From positions 82,127-146,126 of the forward strand of contig CAAFMN010000085.1 of assembly GCA_900764045.1 (NCBI GenBank): a stretch of 64,000 bases of DNA, in the 5' to 3' direction. Shown here one piece after another: positions 16,268 to 25,308 of the stretch. The translations under genes were made by a program, and so were the position numbers. How positions within the stretch are numbered: the first letter of the stretch is position 1; each line of letters opens with the position of its first letter. The stretch is from Clostridia bacterium. Its GTDB lineage: Bacteria; Bacillota; Clostridia; Lachnospirales; Bianqueaceae. The notes under the pieces are model-generated. The model had not been told where the DNA came from, searched no databases, and saw only the letters and a program-made list of their open reading frames with translations.

Positions 16268-17107
16268 TTACCAGGTAACAGCGATATCCAGCTGATACGG
16301 ATTGCTGTAAGAAAACCAACCGGTATCGACCACGATGCAAGTTCCCAGGGAACTCTCTACCAGAGATCCTCTCGGGCGAATCTCCAGATTGGCGGCGCAC
16401 ATGATGTAGTCGCCAAGCATCTTACATCCGTCGGCGCGAACCCAGTATTCTCCTGTGTAACCCATGCTCCGCATGATGTCAATCACTCCGGACATATCCA
16501 GGTTATAATAGGATTCCTTGCCGCTGGGACCATATACTACTCCGATATACGGATTCAAAACCGTACCGTCCCAACTGCCGGAACCGGAATTGGAGCTCTC
16601 CTGTTTGGAAGCGGTCTGCACTGCGCGTGCCGCTCTGGCCGCCGCTTCCTGCTCCGCCAGAATTCTAGCCGCTTCTGCCTGTCTCTCCGCTTCTTCTCTG
16701 GCTGCCGCAGCTTTCGCCGCTTCTTCCAATTTTCTCTCAAAAGCAGCCTTTGCACGGATATTCTGTGCTTCATCCGTAATCTGTGTCTCATAGAAAGCAT
16801 CGTCAATCTCTTCTATCATGGGGATCTCTATCTGTTCCTCCTTGACAGCAGCAAGCTTATGCGCTTCCTCAGCTTTTTCCGCTCTCTCGATCTTATAGGA
16901 CTCCTGAAGGATTCCGGAGAGATTTGTTACATGTATATTCATGCTTTTCAAAATCGCCTGGCTAGAAACAAACGAATCGAGAACGGCGGAAGAAGTAACT
17001 GCAATGGGCGGTACCGTTTCCTGAGCATATCCGCGTATCGGCAGTGTCGTCATATCCGCGGCCATTACAGCGGCCAATGTTATCGAGACTAATCGTTTTC
17101 CTTTCAA
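16268..17107 (-). CDS. Secreted coiled-coil protein with a C-terminal 3D-like domain
   Basis: The 279-residue product begins with a signal-peptide-like stretch (residues 1-29, ending near GYAQ), has a long Ala/Glu/Arg-rich coiled coil (about 105-170), a Ser/Gly linker, and a C-terminal domain of about 90 residues (YGPSGKESYYNL, GCKMLGDYIMCAA, GTCIVVDTG, NPYQLDIAVTW). The last domain resembles the double-psi 3D domain of cell-wall lytic proteins; this is inference. The start is TTG at 17105-17107 with GGAG eight bases upstream. It is divergent from pckA. Confidence 0.7.
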   Translation of the reverse strand: MKGKRLVSITLAAVMAADMTTLPIRGYAQETVPPIAVTSSAVLDSFVSSQAILKSMNIHVTNLSGILQESYKIERAEKAEEAHKLAAVKEEQIEIPMIEEIDDAFYETQITDEAQNIRAKAAFERKLEEAAKAAAAREEAERQAEAARILAEQEAAARAARAVQTASKQESSNSGSGSWDGTVLNPYIGVVYGPSGKESYYNLDMSGVIDIMRSMGYTGEYWVRADGCKMLGDYIMCAANLEIRPRGSLVESSLGTCIVVDTGWFSYSNPYQLDIAVTW

Positions 17108-17148
17108 AACTACAACTCCAATCTTTTCAATTTTTAATTGACTATGAT

Positions 17149-17177
17149 ATTATATTACACTCATATGAAAAAATCAA
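17149..17177 (-). promoter_or_regulatory. Promoter of the secreted-protein gene
   Basis: On the minus strand TTGATT (17172-17177), 17 bases, TATAAT (17149-17154). Confidence 0.65.
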
Positions 17178-17208
17178 TAGCAACTTGTAACACTTTTGAA
17201 ATATTTAA

Positions 17209-17218
17209 CAAACGTTTG
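17209..17218. promoter_or_regulatory. CAAACGTTTG palindrome between divergent promoters
   Basis: A perfect ten-base palindrome with the central AAACGTTT typical of LacI/GalR/CcpA-family operators, within TTAACAAACGTTTGAAAT. It sits 32 bases behind the -35 of the minus-strand gene and about 72 bases before the -35 of pckA. Confidence 0.4.
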
Positions 17219-17289
17219 AAATAATCCATTTTTTCATAGTTATTTTCAGCAATATCTTCCAATATCGTCAAAAAAAATGCAAACTTGAC

Positions 17290-17318
17290 TTGCAAATTTT
17301 TTTCTCCTATAGTATAAT
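17290..17318 (+). promoter_or_regulatory. Promoter of pckA
   Basis: TTGCAA (17290-17295), 17 bases, TATAAT (17313-17318). Confidence 0.75.
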
Positions 17319-17382
17319 ACAAACTGGGTGACGTTGTATTAACTGCTGCCCAGAGATTATAAGGAAACAGGAGGAATTACAA

Positions 17383-18975
17383 ATGGATGCTAAGGAATTA
17401 GCAAAATGCGGAATTGTGAATCCGAAAGCCGTTTATCATAACCTGAGCCCGGCTAAGCTGGTCGAAGAGGCGCTGAAAAACGGAGAGGGTATTTTAACAG
17501 ATAAGGGTGCTCTTGCGGTTACCACCGGCAAGTATACCGGCCGCTCTCCTAAGGATAAGTTCATTGTTGACACTCCGGCTGTACACGATGTTGTTGCCTG
17601 GGGCAATGTTAATGTTCCTATGGAAAAGGAAAAGTTCGACGCGATCAAGGCTAAGATGCAGGCATATCTGCAGAATAAGGTACTTTATGTATTTGATGGT
17701 TTTGCCGGCGCTGACCCCAAGTACACCAGAAAGTTCCGTGTAATCAATGAGTTCGCTTGCCAGAACCTCTTTATTCATCAGCTGCTGATCCGTCCGACCG
17801 AGGAGCAACTGGCTGCTTTCGGTGATCCGGACTTCACGATCATCGCTGCACCTGGTTTCAAGTGCGTACCTGAGGTAGACGGTACTCATTCTGAGGCTGC
17901 TATTCTGGTTAACTATGAGGAGAAGCTGGTTCTGATTGCCGGTACACAGTATTCCGGAGAGATCAAGAAGTCTGTATTCTCTGTTATGAACTACCTGATG
18001 CCCATACAGGAGAATGTACTGCCCATGCACTGCTCCGCCAACATGGATCCGGAGACACATGAGACCGCAGTATTCTTCGGTCTGTCCGGTACCGGTAAGA
18101 CGACTCTGTCTGCTGACCCGAACCGTAAGCTGATCGGTGATGACGAGCATGGTTGGTCTGCTGACGGCGTATTTAACTTTGAGGGTGGCTGCTATGCAAA
18201 GACCATCAATCTGAAGGCTGAGAATGAGCCTGAGATCTACGGTGCGATCCGCTTTGGTTCTGAGTTGGAGAACGTTATCGTTGATCCTGAGACCCGTGTT
18301 GCCGATTATGATGATGGCAGCCTGACCGAGAACACCCGTGTTGGCTATCCGATCGAGTATATTGACAATGCTGCAATCCCGGGCGTAGGCGGAATTCCGA
18401 AGGTTGTTATCTTCCTGACCGCTGATGCTTTTGGCGTACTGCCCCCGATCTCCAGACTGGATGAGAACGCTGCTATGTATCATTTCGTTACCGGCTTCAC
18501 CTCTAAGCTGGCTGGTACCGAGCGTGGTGTAACCGAGCCTCAGCCGACCTTCTCTACTCTGTTCGGCGAGCCCTTTATGCCGATGGATCCTTCCGTATAT
18601 GCCGGAATGCTGGGTGAGAGAATCGAAAAGTACGGCACCAAGGTATATCTGGTAAATACCGGTTGGGCAGGCGGCAGCGCAGCTTCCGGCGCAAAGCGTA
18701 TGAAGCTGGCTTATACCCGTGCTATGGTTACCGCTGCTCTGAATGGTTCCTTCGATAACATCGAGTTCAAGCATCATGATGTATTCAATGTTGATTATCC
18801 TGTAAGCTGCCCTGGCGTACCGGATGAGATGCTGGATGCTCGTGGTCTTTGGGCTGATAAGGCCGCTTATGATGAGCAGGCTAACAAGCTGGCTAAGATG
18901 TTCGAGGACAACTTCTCCAAGAAGTACCCGAATATGCCCAAGAACATTGCTGAGGCTGGTCCGAAGGCAAAGTAA
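17383..18975 (+). CDS. pckA: Phosphoenolpyruvate carboxykinase (ATP)
   Basis: The 530-residue enzyme has the kinase-1a P-loop GLSGTGKTTLS (about 233-243), the FEGGCYAKTINL motif with metal and substrate ligands and the GRSPKDKF and NTGWAGG signatures of the ATP-dependent class. In anaerobic Clostridia it usually runs toward oxaloacetate formation, conserving ATP in succinate/propionate-type fermentation or anaplerosis. Codon choice is notably uniform (many GCT, CTG, GGT), as in highly expressed genes. CAGGAGGAATTACAA supports the start. It is transcribed alone and ends at a clear terminator. Confidence 0.97.
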   Translation: MDAKELAKCGIVNPKAVYHNLSPAKLVEEALKNGEGILTDKGALAVTTGKYTGRSPKDKFIVDTPAVHDVVAWGNVNVPMEKEKFDAIKAKMQAYLQNKVLYVFDGFAGADPKYTRKFRVINEFACQNLFIHQLLIRPTEEQLAAFGDPDFTIIAAPGFKCVPEVDGTHSEAAILVNYEEKLVLIAGTQYSGEIKKSVFSVMNYLMPIQENVLPMHCSANMDPETHETAVFFGLSGTGKTTLSADPNRKLIGDDEHGWSADGVFNFEGGCYAKTINLKAENEPEIYGAIRFGSELENVIVDPETRVADYDDGSLTENTRVGYPIEYIDNAAIPGVGGIPKVVIFLTADAFGVLPPISRLDENAAMYHFVTGFTSKLAGTERGVTEPQPTFSTLFGEPFMPMDPSVYAGMLGERIEKYGTKVYLVNTGWAGGSAASGAKRMKLAYTRAMVTAALNGSFDNIEFKHHDVFNVDYPVSCPGVPDEMLDARGLWADKAAYDEQANKLAKMFEDNFSKKYPNMPKNIAEAGPKAK

Positions 18976-18993
18976 TTTCACTTCTGCCTTTAT

Positions 18994-19031
18994 AAATCCG
19001 GTGGAGATTTTCTCTGCCGGATTTTTTATTT
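18994..19031 (+). terminator. Terminator after pckA
   Basis: AAATCCGG (18994-19001) pairs with CCGGATTT (19017-19024), with an additional GAGA/TCTC inner pairing, then TTTATTTT. Confidence 0.8.
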
Positions 19032-19556
19032 TACAATCCACCTTGCCAAAACAACACTGGCGGCAATCCCTGCCAGATTGGCCAAAATGGCTCCAGGCAA
19101 AGTGTACCTTGTTCTCTCTACTTTCGCTGCCGAAAAATATACGGACATGGTATAGAGGATCGTTTCAGTAGAACCGATCATAATCGATGTCATAACCCCC
19201 TCCAGAGAATCCGGTCCAAAATCCTTAAACAGCTGCAATACCAATCCGGTTGACGCTGATGAAGAGATAAATTTGGTCAAAGCGATGGGAATAAGCGGAG
19301 ATGGTACATACAGGAGACTGCCCACCGGCTCCAACAGTTGGGTTAGAATTGTAAGCGCGCCTGAAGATTGGAAGATTCCGACCGCGACAACCAGACTCAG
19401 AAAAGTTGGAAAGATCTTCCATACGACACGGATTCCTTTGAATGCACCGCGAAAGAAGCTTTCCAATACATTGATCTTCTGTAATAAACCATAGGTAATA
19501 ATTCCGGCAAAGATCAACGGAATCAAAAGGTCGGAAAGCATGATGATCCATCTCAT
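19026..19556 (-). CDS. spmB: Spore maturation protein SpmB
   Basis: A 176-residue membrane protein of the SpmB (Gate/nucleoside-recognition-like) family with about five helices and the conserved FKGIRVVWKIFPTFLSLVVAVG and TKFISSSASTGLVL segments. SpmA and SpmB are needed for full core dehydration of spores. ATG at 19556 overlaps the spmA stop by four bases (ATGA); a much longer frame upstream lies inside spmA and is rejected. The gene is convergent with pckA. Confidence 0.9.
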   Translation of the reverse strand: MRWIIMLSDLLIPLIFAGIITYGLLQKINVLESFFRGAFKGIRVVWKIFPTFLSLVVAVGIFQSSGALTILTQLLEPVGSLLYVPSPLIPIALTKFISSSASTGLVLQLFKDFGPDSLEGVMTSIMIGSTETILYTMSVYFSAAKVERTRYTLPGAILANLAGIAASVVLARWIVK

Positions 19557-20134
19557 CGATGTTCCCTCTTCTCCATCAGCTTCGCCGCGACAACTCCGGT
19601 TAAGGTCGATATCATTGTCGCAAGGAGCGCCGGAGCCACAATCATTGAGGGCGATACTGAGCCGTATTGACTTCGGTATGCAATCATATTGATAGGAATG
19701 AGCTGGAGGGAAGACATATTGACAATCATAAAAGTACACATGGCATTGCTGGCCGTCTTGCTATGTCCATTCAACTCCGCCAGACTTTCCATCGCCATAA
19801 GTCCCGGAGGCGTCGCAGCCCATCCAAGTCCGAATAGATTGGCCACAAAATTCGCGCTGATCTGCTTTCCCGCCGGGTGTCCTTCCGGTATCTCCGGGAA
19901 AAGATATCTTAAAATCGGCTGCATCTTCTCTCCCAATTTTTTCATCAAGCCGGAATCTTCCGCGATTTCCATCAGTCCCGTCCATAAAGCCACGACTCCA
20001 ACCAGCGTCAATATGATCGAAACCGCTTCCTGTGAAGATGCGATCAACTGTGTACTGAGCAGTCCCATATTTCCGGTAAACGCAGCCGTCACAATAGCCA
20101 TCAGAATCATTCCGGCCCATATTTTATTCAGCAT
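19553..20134 (-). CDS. spmA: Spore maturation protein SpmA
   Basis: A 193-residue membrane protein with the SpmA features VVALWTGLMEIAEDSGLMKKL, FPEIPEGHPAGKQISANFVANLFGLGWAATPPGL and MCTFMIVNMSSLQLIP. It starts MLNKIWAGMILMAIV after GGGAGATGCT. With spmB it forms a two-gene operon, and together with the germination gene it shows the organism makes endospores. Confidence 0.92.
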   Translation of the reverse strand: MLNKIWAGMILMAIVTAAFTGNMGLLSTQLIASSQEAVSIILTLVGVVALWTGLMEIAEDSGLMKKLGEKMQPILRYLFPEIPEGHPAGKQISANFVANLFGLGWAATPPGLMAMESLAELNGHSKTASNAMCTFMIVNMSSLQLIPINMIAYRSQYGSVSPSMIVAPALLATMISTLTGVVAAKLMEKREHR

Positions 20135-20219
20135 ATCATAGCATCTCCCTTCCCTCCTCCAGATATTTTCATCTATATGCCGTCAGAGGAATAAAATAGC
20201 AATTATTTCAAAAAACACC

Positions 20220-20248
20220 TTGTATATTTCTTCCATCTATGCTATAAT
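20220..20248 (+). promoter_or_regulatory. Promoter of the GltD-like gene
   Basis: TTGTAT (20220-20225), 17 bases, TATAAT (20243-20248), with TG one base before the -10. Confidence 0.7.
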
Positions 20249-20293
20249 TACATCATAAGATTTGTACAAGATGCCCATGAAAGGATGATGGTT

Positions 20294-21592
20294 ATGGCAG
20301 ATACAATCCTCGCGGAGGCGAACCGCTGTTTGAATTGCAAAAAACCGCGATGCAGTGAAGGCTGCCCCGTGCATACTCCCATCCCCAAAGCGATCTCTAT
20401 GCTGAAGGCCGGTGAAATTAAAAAGGCCGGAAAGCTCTTGTTCGCGAACAATCCCCTATCCTTGGTATGCGCTTATGTCTGTCCTCATGAACAGCAATGT
20501 GAGGGCCATTGTGTGTTAGGGATCAAGGGTGAGCCTGTACATTTCAGCAAAATCGAGCGTTATATTTCCAATTTGTATCTGGATGCGCTTGTTCCTCCAC
20601 CGCGCATTATTGACCCGTGCAGACGTGTGGCCATTATCGGTTCCGGTCCGGCCGGAATCACGATTGCTGTCATCCTGGCAAAACGGGGTTATAATATCAC
20701 TATTTTTGAGAATCATGACAAAATCGGCGGTGTACTGCAATACGGCATTCCCGGTTTTCGTCTCCCCAAGGATATCTTGGAGCGTCTGCATCATAAACTG
20801 ATCAGTATGGGAATTAAGATTCGCCCCAACATCCTTGTTGGCACGACCATTACGATCGACGATCTGTTTCAGGACGGCTACAAAGCCGTATTTATCGGAA
20901 CCGGCGTATGGCGGCCGCAGTCCTTGCATATCAAGGGACAGACTCTTGGGAATGTGCATTTCGCCATTGATTATCTGAAAAATCCTTCTTCTTTCCATCT
21001 TGGGAAAAAGATATGCATTATCGGAGCCGGCAATGTCGCTATCGATGCCGCCCGCAGTGCGGTCCGGCAGAATGTCTGGGATGTCACTATCCTCTACCGC
21101 GGCTCGCCGGATGATATGACGGCTCTGCCAAGCGAGGTTGAGCTTGCCAAGATCGATGGTGTGCATTTTGAATTCCATAAGGTTCCTTATGAGATTACGG
21201 AGCATTCCGTGAAATATCGTTCCACACAATGGGATGAAGAAAAGGGCTGGATCGAAGTTCCCGATACAGAAGCAGAATTTTTCTGCGACAGTGTAATCGT
21301 AGCCATCGGTCAGGGTCCCCGGCATTTGATTGTTAATAGTACCAGCGGCATCAATGTTACGAGCCGCGGACTTGTGGAAACACAGAGCGACGGCAGCACG
21401 ACCCGTCCCGGCGTATTCTCCTCTGGAGATGTCGTAAGCGGCGCCAAAACTGTTGTGCAGGCTGTACGCCAATCCAAAATCGTTGCGGACGCTATCGATG
21501 AATATGTCAGCGCTTATGTGTCCGGCGAACGTGCGAGAAAGGGAGAGACAGATCCCCTGGAAGGCGTAGAACAACCCTCTGATCCTGAATAA
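20294..21592 (+). CDS. GltD-like NAD(P)-dependent oxidoreductase (glutamate synthase small-subunit family)
   Basis: The 432-residue protein has an N-terminal Fe-S domain with cysteine clusters (CLNCKKPRCSEGCPVH and CAYVCPHEQQCEGHC), an FAD-binding GSGPAGITIA, a NAD(P)-binding GAGNVAIDAARSA, and a C-terminal FSSGDVVSGAKTVVQAVRQ motif. This matches GltD/SudB-type flavoproteins. No large GltB subunit is adjacent, so it may act alone or with another partner, for example as a ferredoxin-NAD(P) reductase relative; that is not decided by sequence. Three ATGs are possible; AAAGGA eight bases before 20294 favours that one. Confidence 0.88.
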   Translation: MADTILAEANRCLNCKKPRCSEGCPVHTPIPKAISMLKAGEIKKAGKLLFANNPLSLVCAYVCPHEQQCEGHCVLGIKGEPVHFSKIERYISNLYLDALVPPPRIIDPCRRVAIIGSGPAGITIAVILAKRGYNITIFENHDKIGGVLQYGIPGFRLPKDILERLHHKLISMGIKIRPNILVGTTITIDDLFQDGYKAVFIGTGVWRPQSLHIKGQTLGNVHFAIDYLKNPSSFHLGKKICIIGAGNVAIDAARSAVRQNVWDVTILYRGSPDDMTALPSEVELAKIDGVHFEFHKVPYEITEHSVKYRSTQWDEEKGWIEVPDTEAEFFCDSVIVAIGQGPRHLIVNSTSGINVTSRGLVETQSDGSTTRPGVFSSGDVVSGAKTVVQAVRQSKIVADAIDEYVSAYVSGERARKGETDPLEGVEQPSDPE

Positions 21593-21644
21593 TCTTATAT
21601 TTGTATATCTCCTCTTTTCTTACTTTCTTTTATTTTTTCTCTTT

Positions 21645-21672
21645 GCCTGATTTCATATCAGGCTCTTTTTTT
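21645..21672 (+). terminator. Terminator after the GltD-like gene
   Basis: GCCTGAT (21645-21651) pairs with ATCAGGC (21657-21663), followed by TCTTTTTTT. Confidence 0.8.
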
Positions 21673-21683
21673 GCTCAAAAAAC

Positions 21684-21712
21684 TTGCAAGCCTTATAAAA
21701 CCGTGCTATAAT
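21684..21712 (+). promoter_or_regulatory. Promoter of the DUF5721-htpG-trpS group
   Basis: TTGCAA (21684-21689), 17 bases, TATAAT (21707-21712), TG one base before the -10. No HrcA CIRCE or CtsR repeat is visible even though htpG follows. Confidence 0.75.
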
Positions 21713-21746
21713 GAACTTTGTGAGATTTGGAGAAAGGGGGATTCCC

Positions 21747-22214
21747 ATGATAATATTAAAAGTCACCAATATCAAGGCTTTTATGAATCGGCTGCTTCTA
21801 CAGCCTGTCTTTGATGATTGGGAGTTTCAGGGAGCGGAAATCGCGGCACTGACACAATATTCGGTTGCCGGAACCATCAACCCCCGGTATCTGACAGATG
21901 AAGAAAAAAAGACACGGACCAATATGGCCCTGCGTTTTGGCGAAGTCCGCCCGATACTGGCTTCCATTGTCCGGGCCGGTCATACTCCTACCACGATGAA
22001 ACTGGTTCTTGCCTGTCCTTCGGACCTTCTAGAGGGACATGTATCGATCGGCGCCCAATCCTACCTGATGACCATCCATTTTCAAGACGGGATACTTAAG
22101 CTGACCGGCGGCATCTCCATGCGCACCTTTTCCATGGATCGCACGGATGCGCAGTTCTGGGACGACCATTTTCCCAAAGTACTCTCAAAATTACAAATCG
22201 AATATGAAATATAG
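21747..22214 (+). CDS. DUF5721-family protein
   Basis: A 155-residue soluble protein of a family found mostly in Lachnospiraceae (DUF5721), recognised from MIILKVTNIKAFMNRLL, FDDWEFQGAEI and RFGEVRPILASIVRAGHTP. It has no known function. AAGGGGG seven bases upstream of 21747 decides the start over a longer frame beginning in the -10 region. It is followed 14 bases later by htpG, so the two are probably co-transcribed. Confidence 0.75.
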   Translation: MIILKVTNIKAFMNRLLLQPVFDDWEFQGAEIAALTQYSVAGTINPRYLTDEEKKTRTNMALRFGEVRPILASIVRAGHTPTTMKLVLACPSDLLEGHVSIGAQSYLMTIHFQDGILKLTGGISMRTFSMDRTDAQFWDDHFPKVLSKLQIEYEI

Positions 22215-22228
22215 GAGGCAGATTGATT

Positions 22229-24109
22229 ATGCAGGAAAAAGGAAATCTTTCAATTCATAGTGAAAATCTATTTCCAATCATTAAAAAATGGCTTTATTCC
22301 GACCAGGATATCTTTATTCGTGAGCTGGTTTCCAACGGTGTAGACGCGATCTCCAAGCTGAAGAAACTAGTCTCCATGGGAGAGGCCTCTGTCGCGGAAG
22401 ATGAGGAATATTCTGTTCATGTTACCATCGATGCCGAAGGCAAGACCATCACCATCTCCGACAACGGTATTGGTATGACAGATGAAGAAGTCCGCAAGTA
22501 TATCAACCAGATCGCGTTCTCCGGCGCGGCAGAATTTCTGGAAAAGTACAAAGATGCTTCAGAGGATCCGATTATCGGCCACTTTGGCCTGGGATTCTAT
22601 TCCGCCTTTATGGTTGCCGAACTGGTAGAGATTCATACTCTCTCCTACCGTGAGGGTGCTGAGGCTGTACTATGGAGCTGTGACGGAGGTTCCACTTATG
22701 AAATGAATGCCGGCACCAGAACATCCCGTGGTACAGATATCATCCTTCATGTCAACGAGGACGGCAGTAAGTATCTGAATACTTGGGAGCTGCGGAGCAT
22801 TTTGAATAAATACTGTTCCTTTATGCCGGTCCCGATCTATCTGTACAATCCTGCCGAAGAAGCAAAGGCTGAGGAGGAAGCTGCGAAACAGCGAAAAGAG
22901 GGCGATCCGGTTCCCGAGAAGAAGACTCCTTCTTCGATTAATGATATTCACCCCTTATGGACCAAAACTCCTAAGGATTGCACCGATGAGGAATACAAAG
23001 AATTCTATCATAAGGTATTTACAGACTACAAGGAGCCTCTGTTCTGGATTCACCTGAACATGGATTATCCCTTCCATCTCCAGGGTATCCTCTACTTCCC
23101 CAAGCTTGGAAATGAGTTTGAGTCTTCGGAAGGCCAGGTCAAGCTCTACTGCAATCAGGTTTTTGTTGCGGACAACGTTAAGGAGGTCATTCCGGAGTTT
23201 TTACTTCTCCTGAAGGGCGTGATCGATTGTCCGGATATTCCTCTGAATGTATCCCGAAGCTTTTTGCAGAACGATGGATATGTCCGTAAAATTTCAGACT
23301 ATATCACTCGAAAAGTAGCTGACAAGCTCAAGTCCCTCTTCACTTCTCAGCGTGAGGATTACGAAAAATACTGGAGTGATATCCATCCGTTCATCAAATA
23401 CGGATGCCTGAGAAATGACAAATTCTTAGAGCGGGTGAACGGCTGTGTCATCTATAAATCCGCTGTATCCGGAAAATATGTAACTCTGGAGGAATATCTG
23501 GAAGCCGCCAAAGAGACGCATGAAAACAAGGTCTTCTATACGACGGATCCGCGCCAGCAGGCTCAGTATATCGCTGCTCTCTCCGGCCAGAATATCGACG
23601 TTGTTGTATTGGATACGACCATCGACGCTCCCTTTATTTCTCAGGTAGAGTCTAAAAAGGAAGGCGTAAAGTTCTTCCGTGTAGACGCTAACCTTTCAGA
23701 AGCGCTGAAGGATGAGAGCTTCGCGGAAGACGCGGAGCTGACCGAAAAGGCGGAAAGTCTCTTTAAGAAGGCTCTGAATAACGATGCTCTGAAGATTCGT
23801 CTGGAATCCCTGAAGGACGCTAAGGTAGCCGCCATGATTGAACAGACAGAGGAAAGCCGCCGGATGCAGGATATGATGCGGATGTATGGGGCACTCGGCA
23901 TGGGCGCTATGCCTGCGGATGAGACTCTGGTGCTGAACGCGGCCAATCCTACCGTCAAAAAGCTTCTTGCTTCTGAAGACGCGGAAAAGGCTTCTACTAT
24001 TGCCATACAGCTTTACGACCTTGCCCGTCTCTCCAGCCGTCCGCTGGAAGCTTCTGAGCTGACCGCCTTTATTGAACGCAGTCAGGAATTGATGCAGGAT
24101 CTGCTGTAA
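22229..24109 (+). CDS. htpG: HtpG chaperone (Hsp90)
   Basis: The 626-residue protein has the GHKL ATPase motifs of Hsp90: IRELVSNGVDAISKL, SDNGIGMTDEE, GHFGLGFYSAFMVA, the middle-domain LNVSRSFLQND with the catalytic Arg, and a dimerisation domain. A TTG two codons upstream is in frame, but AGGAGG (22213-22218) is ten bases from the ATG at 22229, which is preferred. A charged linker rich in Glu/Lys (about 210-235) is somewhat longer than in E. coli HtpG. Confidence 0.96.
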   Translation: MQEKGNLSIHSENLFPIIKKWLYSDQDIFIRELVSNGVDAISKLKKLVSMGEASVAEDEEYSVHVTIDAEGKTITISDNGIGMTDEEVRKYINQIAFSGAAEFLEKYKDASEDPIIGHFGLGFYSAFMVAELVEIHTLSYREGAEAVLWSCDGGSTYEMNAGTRTSRGTDIILHVNEDGSKYLNTWELRSILNKYCSFMPVPIYLYNPAEEAKAEEEAAKQRKEGDPVPEKKTPSSINDIHPLWTKTPKDCTDEEYKEFYHKVFTDYKEPLFWIHLNMDYPFHLQGILYFPKLGNEFESSEGQVKLYCNQVFVADNVKEVIPEFLLLLKGVIDCPDIPLNVSRSFLQNDGYVRKISDYITRKVADKLKSLFTSQREDYEKYWSDIHPFIKYGCLRNDKFLERVNGCVIYKSAVSGKYVTLEEYLEAAKETHENKVFYTTDPRQQAQYIAALSGQNIDVVVLDTTIDAPFISQVESKKEGVKFFRVDANLSEALKDESFAEDAELTEKAESLFKKALNNDALKIRLESLKDAKVAAMIEQTEESRRMQDMMRMYGALGMGAMPADETLVLNAANPTVKKLLASEDAEKASTIAIQLYDLARLSSRPLEASELTAFIERSQELMQDLL

Positions 24110-24140
24110 TTAAACTACTATACAGGATTAGGAGACCATT

Positions 24141-25229
24141 ATGAAAAAGATCATTTTAACGGGAGACCGTCCTACCGGACGCCTCCATGTAGGACACTAT
24201 GTCGGATCACTGAAGCGTCGGGTAGAGCTGCAAAATTCCGGTCAATACGACCAGATCTTTATCATGATTGCGGATGCGCAGGCTTTGACGGATAACGCAG
24301 AACACCCAGAAAAGGTACGCCAGAACATCATTGAGGTTGCATTGGATTATCTGTCCTGTGGACTGGATCCTAACCGCTCTACTCTCTTTATTCAGTCCCA
24401 GATTCCGGAGCTGACGGAGCTCTCCTTTTACTATATGAATCTTGTCACGGTTTCCCGCCTGCAGCGCAATCCCACCGTTAAATCAGAGATCCAGATGCGG
24501 AATTTTGAAGCCAGTATCCCTGTTGGATTCTTTACCTATCCCATCAGTCAGGCTGCGGATATTACCGCGTTTAAGGCCACGACCGTACCTGTCGGCGAGG
24601 ATCAGCTCCCGATGTTGGAACAAACACGTGAGATTGTGCGGAAATTCAATTCCGTCTATGGCGATACTCTGGTAGAGCCGGATGTTCTGCTGCCGGATAA
24701 TAAGGCTTGTCTACGGCTTCCCGGAATCGACGGCAAAGCCAAAATGAGCAAGTCTCTCGGCAACTGTATCTATCTGTCCGATACCGAAGAAGAAGTACGT
24801 CAGAAGATCATGTCCATGTTTACCGATCCGAATCACCTAAAGGTTTCGGATCCGGGCCAGGTCGAAGGAAATCCTGTCTTTATCTATCTGGATGCTTTCT
24901 GCCGCGATGAACACTTCGCTGAATTCTGTCCGGACTATCAGAACCTGGATGAGATGAAGGCTCATTACAGCCGCGGCGGTCTGGGCGATGTCAAAGTGAA
25001 AAAGTTCCTGAACAATGTCATTCAGTCGGAGCTTGCTCCCATCCGTGCCCGCCGTAAAGAATTTGAAAAGGATATTCCTGCCGTCTATGATATTCTGCGC
25101 CGTGGCAGCCTGGCTGCCCGTGAGGTCGCAGCTCGGACATTGGATGAAGTACGTGCTTCCATGAAGATCAACTACTTTGATGATTTGGAACTGATCCGCT
25201 CTCAAAGCGAGAAGTTCCGTCAGGAGTAA
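24141..25229 (+). CDS. trpS: Tryptophanyl-tRNA synthetase
   Basis: The 362-residue class Ic synthetase has the HIGH-like HVGH (16-19) in TGRLHVGHY and KMSKS (201-205) in AKMSKSLGN. Length is normal for the longer Clostridial TrpS. No T-box leader fits in the 31 bases between htpG and trpS, so tRNA-responsive control is not expected here. A strong terminator follows. Confidence 0.96.
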   Translation: MKKIILTGDRPTGRLHVGHYVGSLKRRVELQNSGQYDQIFIMIADAQALTDNAEHPEKVRQNIIEVALDYLSCGLDPNRSTLFIQSQIPELTELSFYYMNLVTVSRLQRNPTVKSEIQMRNFEASIPVGFFTYPISQAADITAFKATTVPVGEDQLPMLEQTREIVRKFNSVYGDTLVEPDVLLPDNKACLRLPGIDGKAKMSKSLGNCIYLSDTEEEVRQKIMSMFTDPNHLKVSDPGQVEGNPVFIYLDAFCRDEHFAEFCPDYQNLDEMKAHYSRGGLGDVKVKKFLNNVIQSELAPIRARRKEFEKDIPAVYDILRRGSLAAREVAARTLDEVRASMKINYFDDLELIRSQSEKFRQE

Positions 25230-25247
25230 ATTGGATTTTATTCTACT

Positions 25248-25288
25248 AAAAAAGGCTATACCGGAAAATCTCCGGCATAGCCTTTTTT
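25248..25288. terminator. Terminator after trpS
   Basis: AAAAAAGGCTATACCGG pairs with CCGGCATAGCCTTTTTT around a short loop. It can work in both directions between trpS and the convergent lipoprotein gene. Confidence 0.85.
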
Positions 25289-25308
25289 GTTATGTTCTTT
25301 GATCACTT

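Noticed and set aside
17494..19041. 515-codon open frame antisense to pckA
   Set aside because: It mirrors the codon pattern of pckA, has no ribosome binding site or recognisable domain, and pckA itself is certain.
22215..24140. Heat-shock CIRCE or CtsR operator at htpG
   Set aside because: No TTAGCACTC-N9-GAGTGCTAA or GGTCAAA repeat is visible upstream of the DUF5721-htpG genes.
24110..24140. T-box riboswitch before trpS
   Set aside because: Only 31 bases separate htpG and trpS, and no T-box sequence is present.
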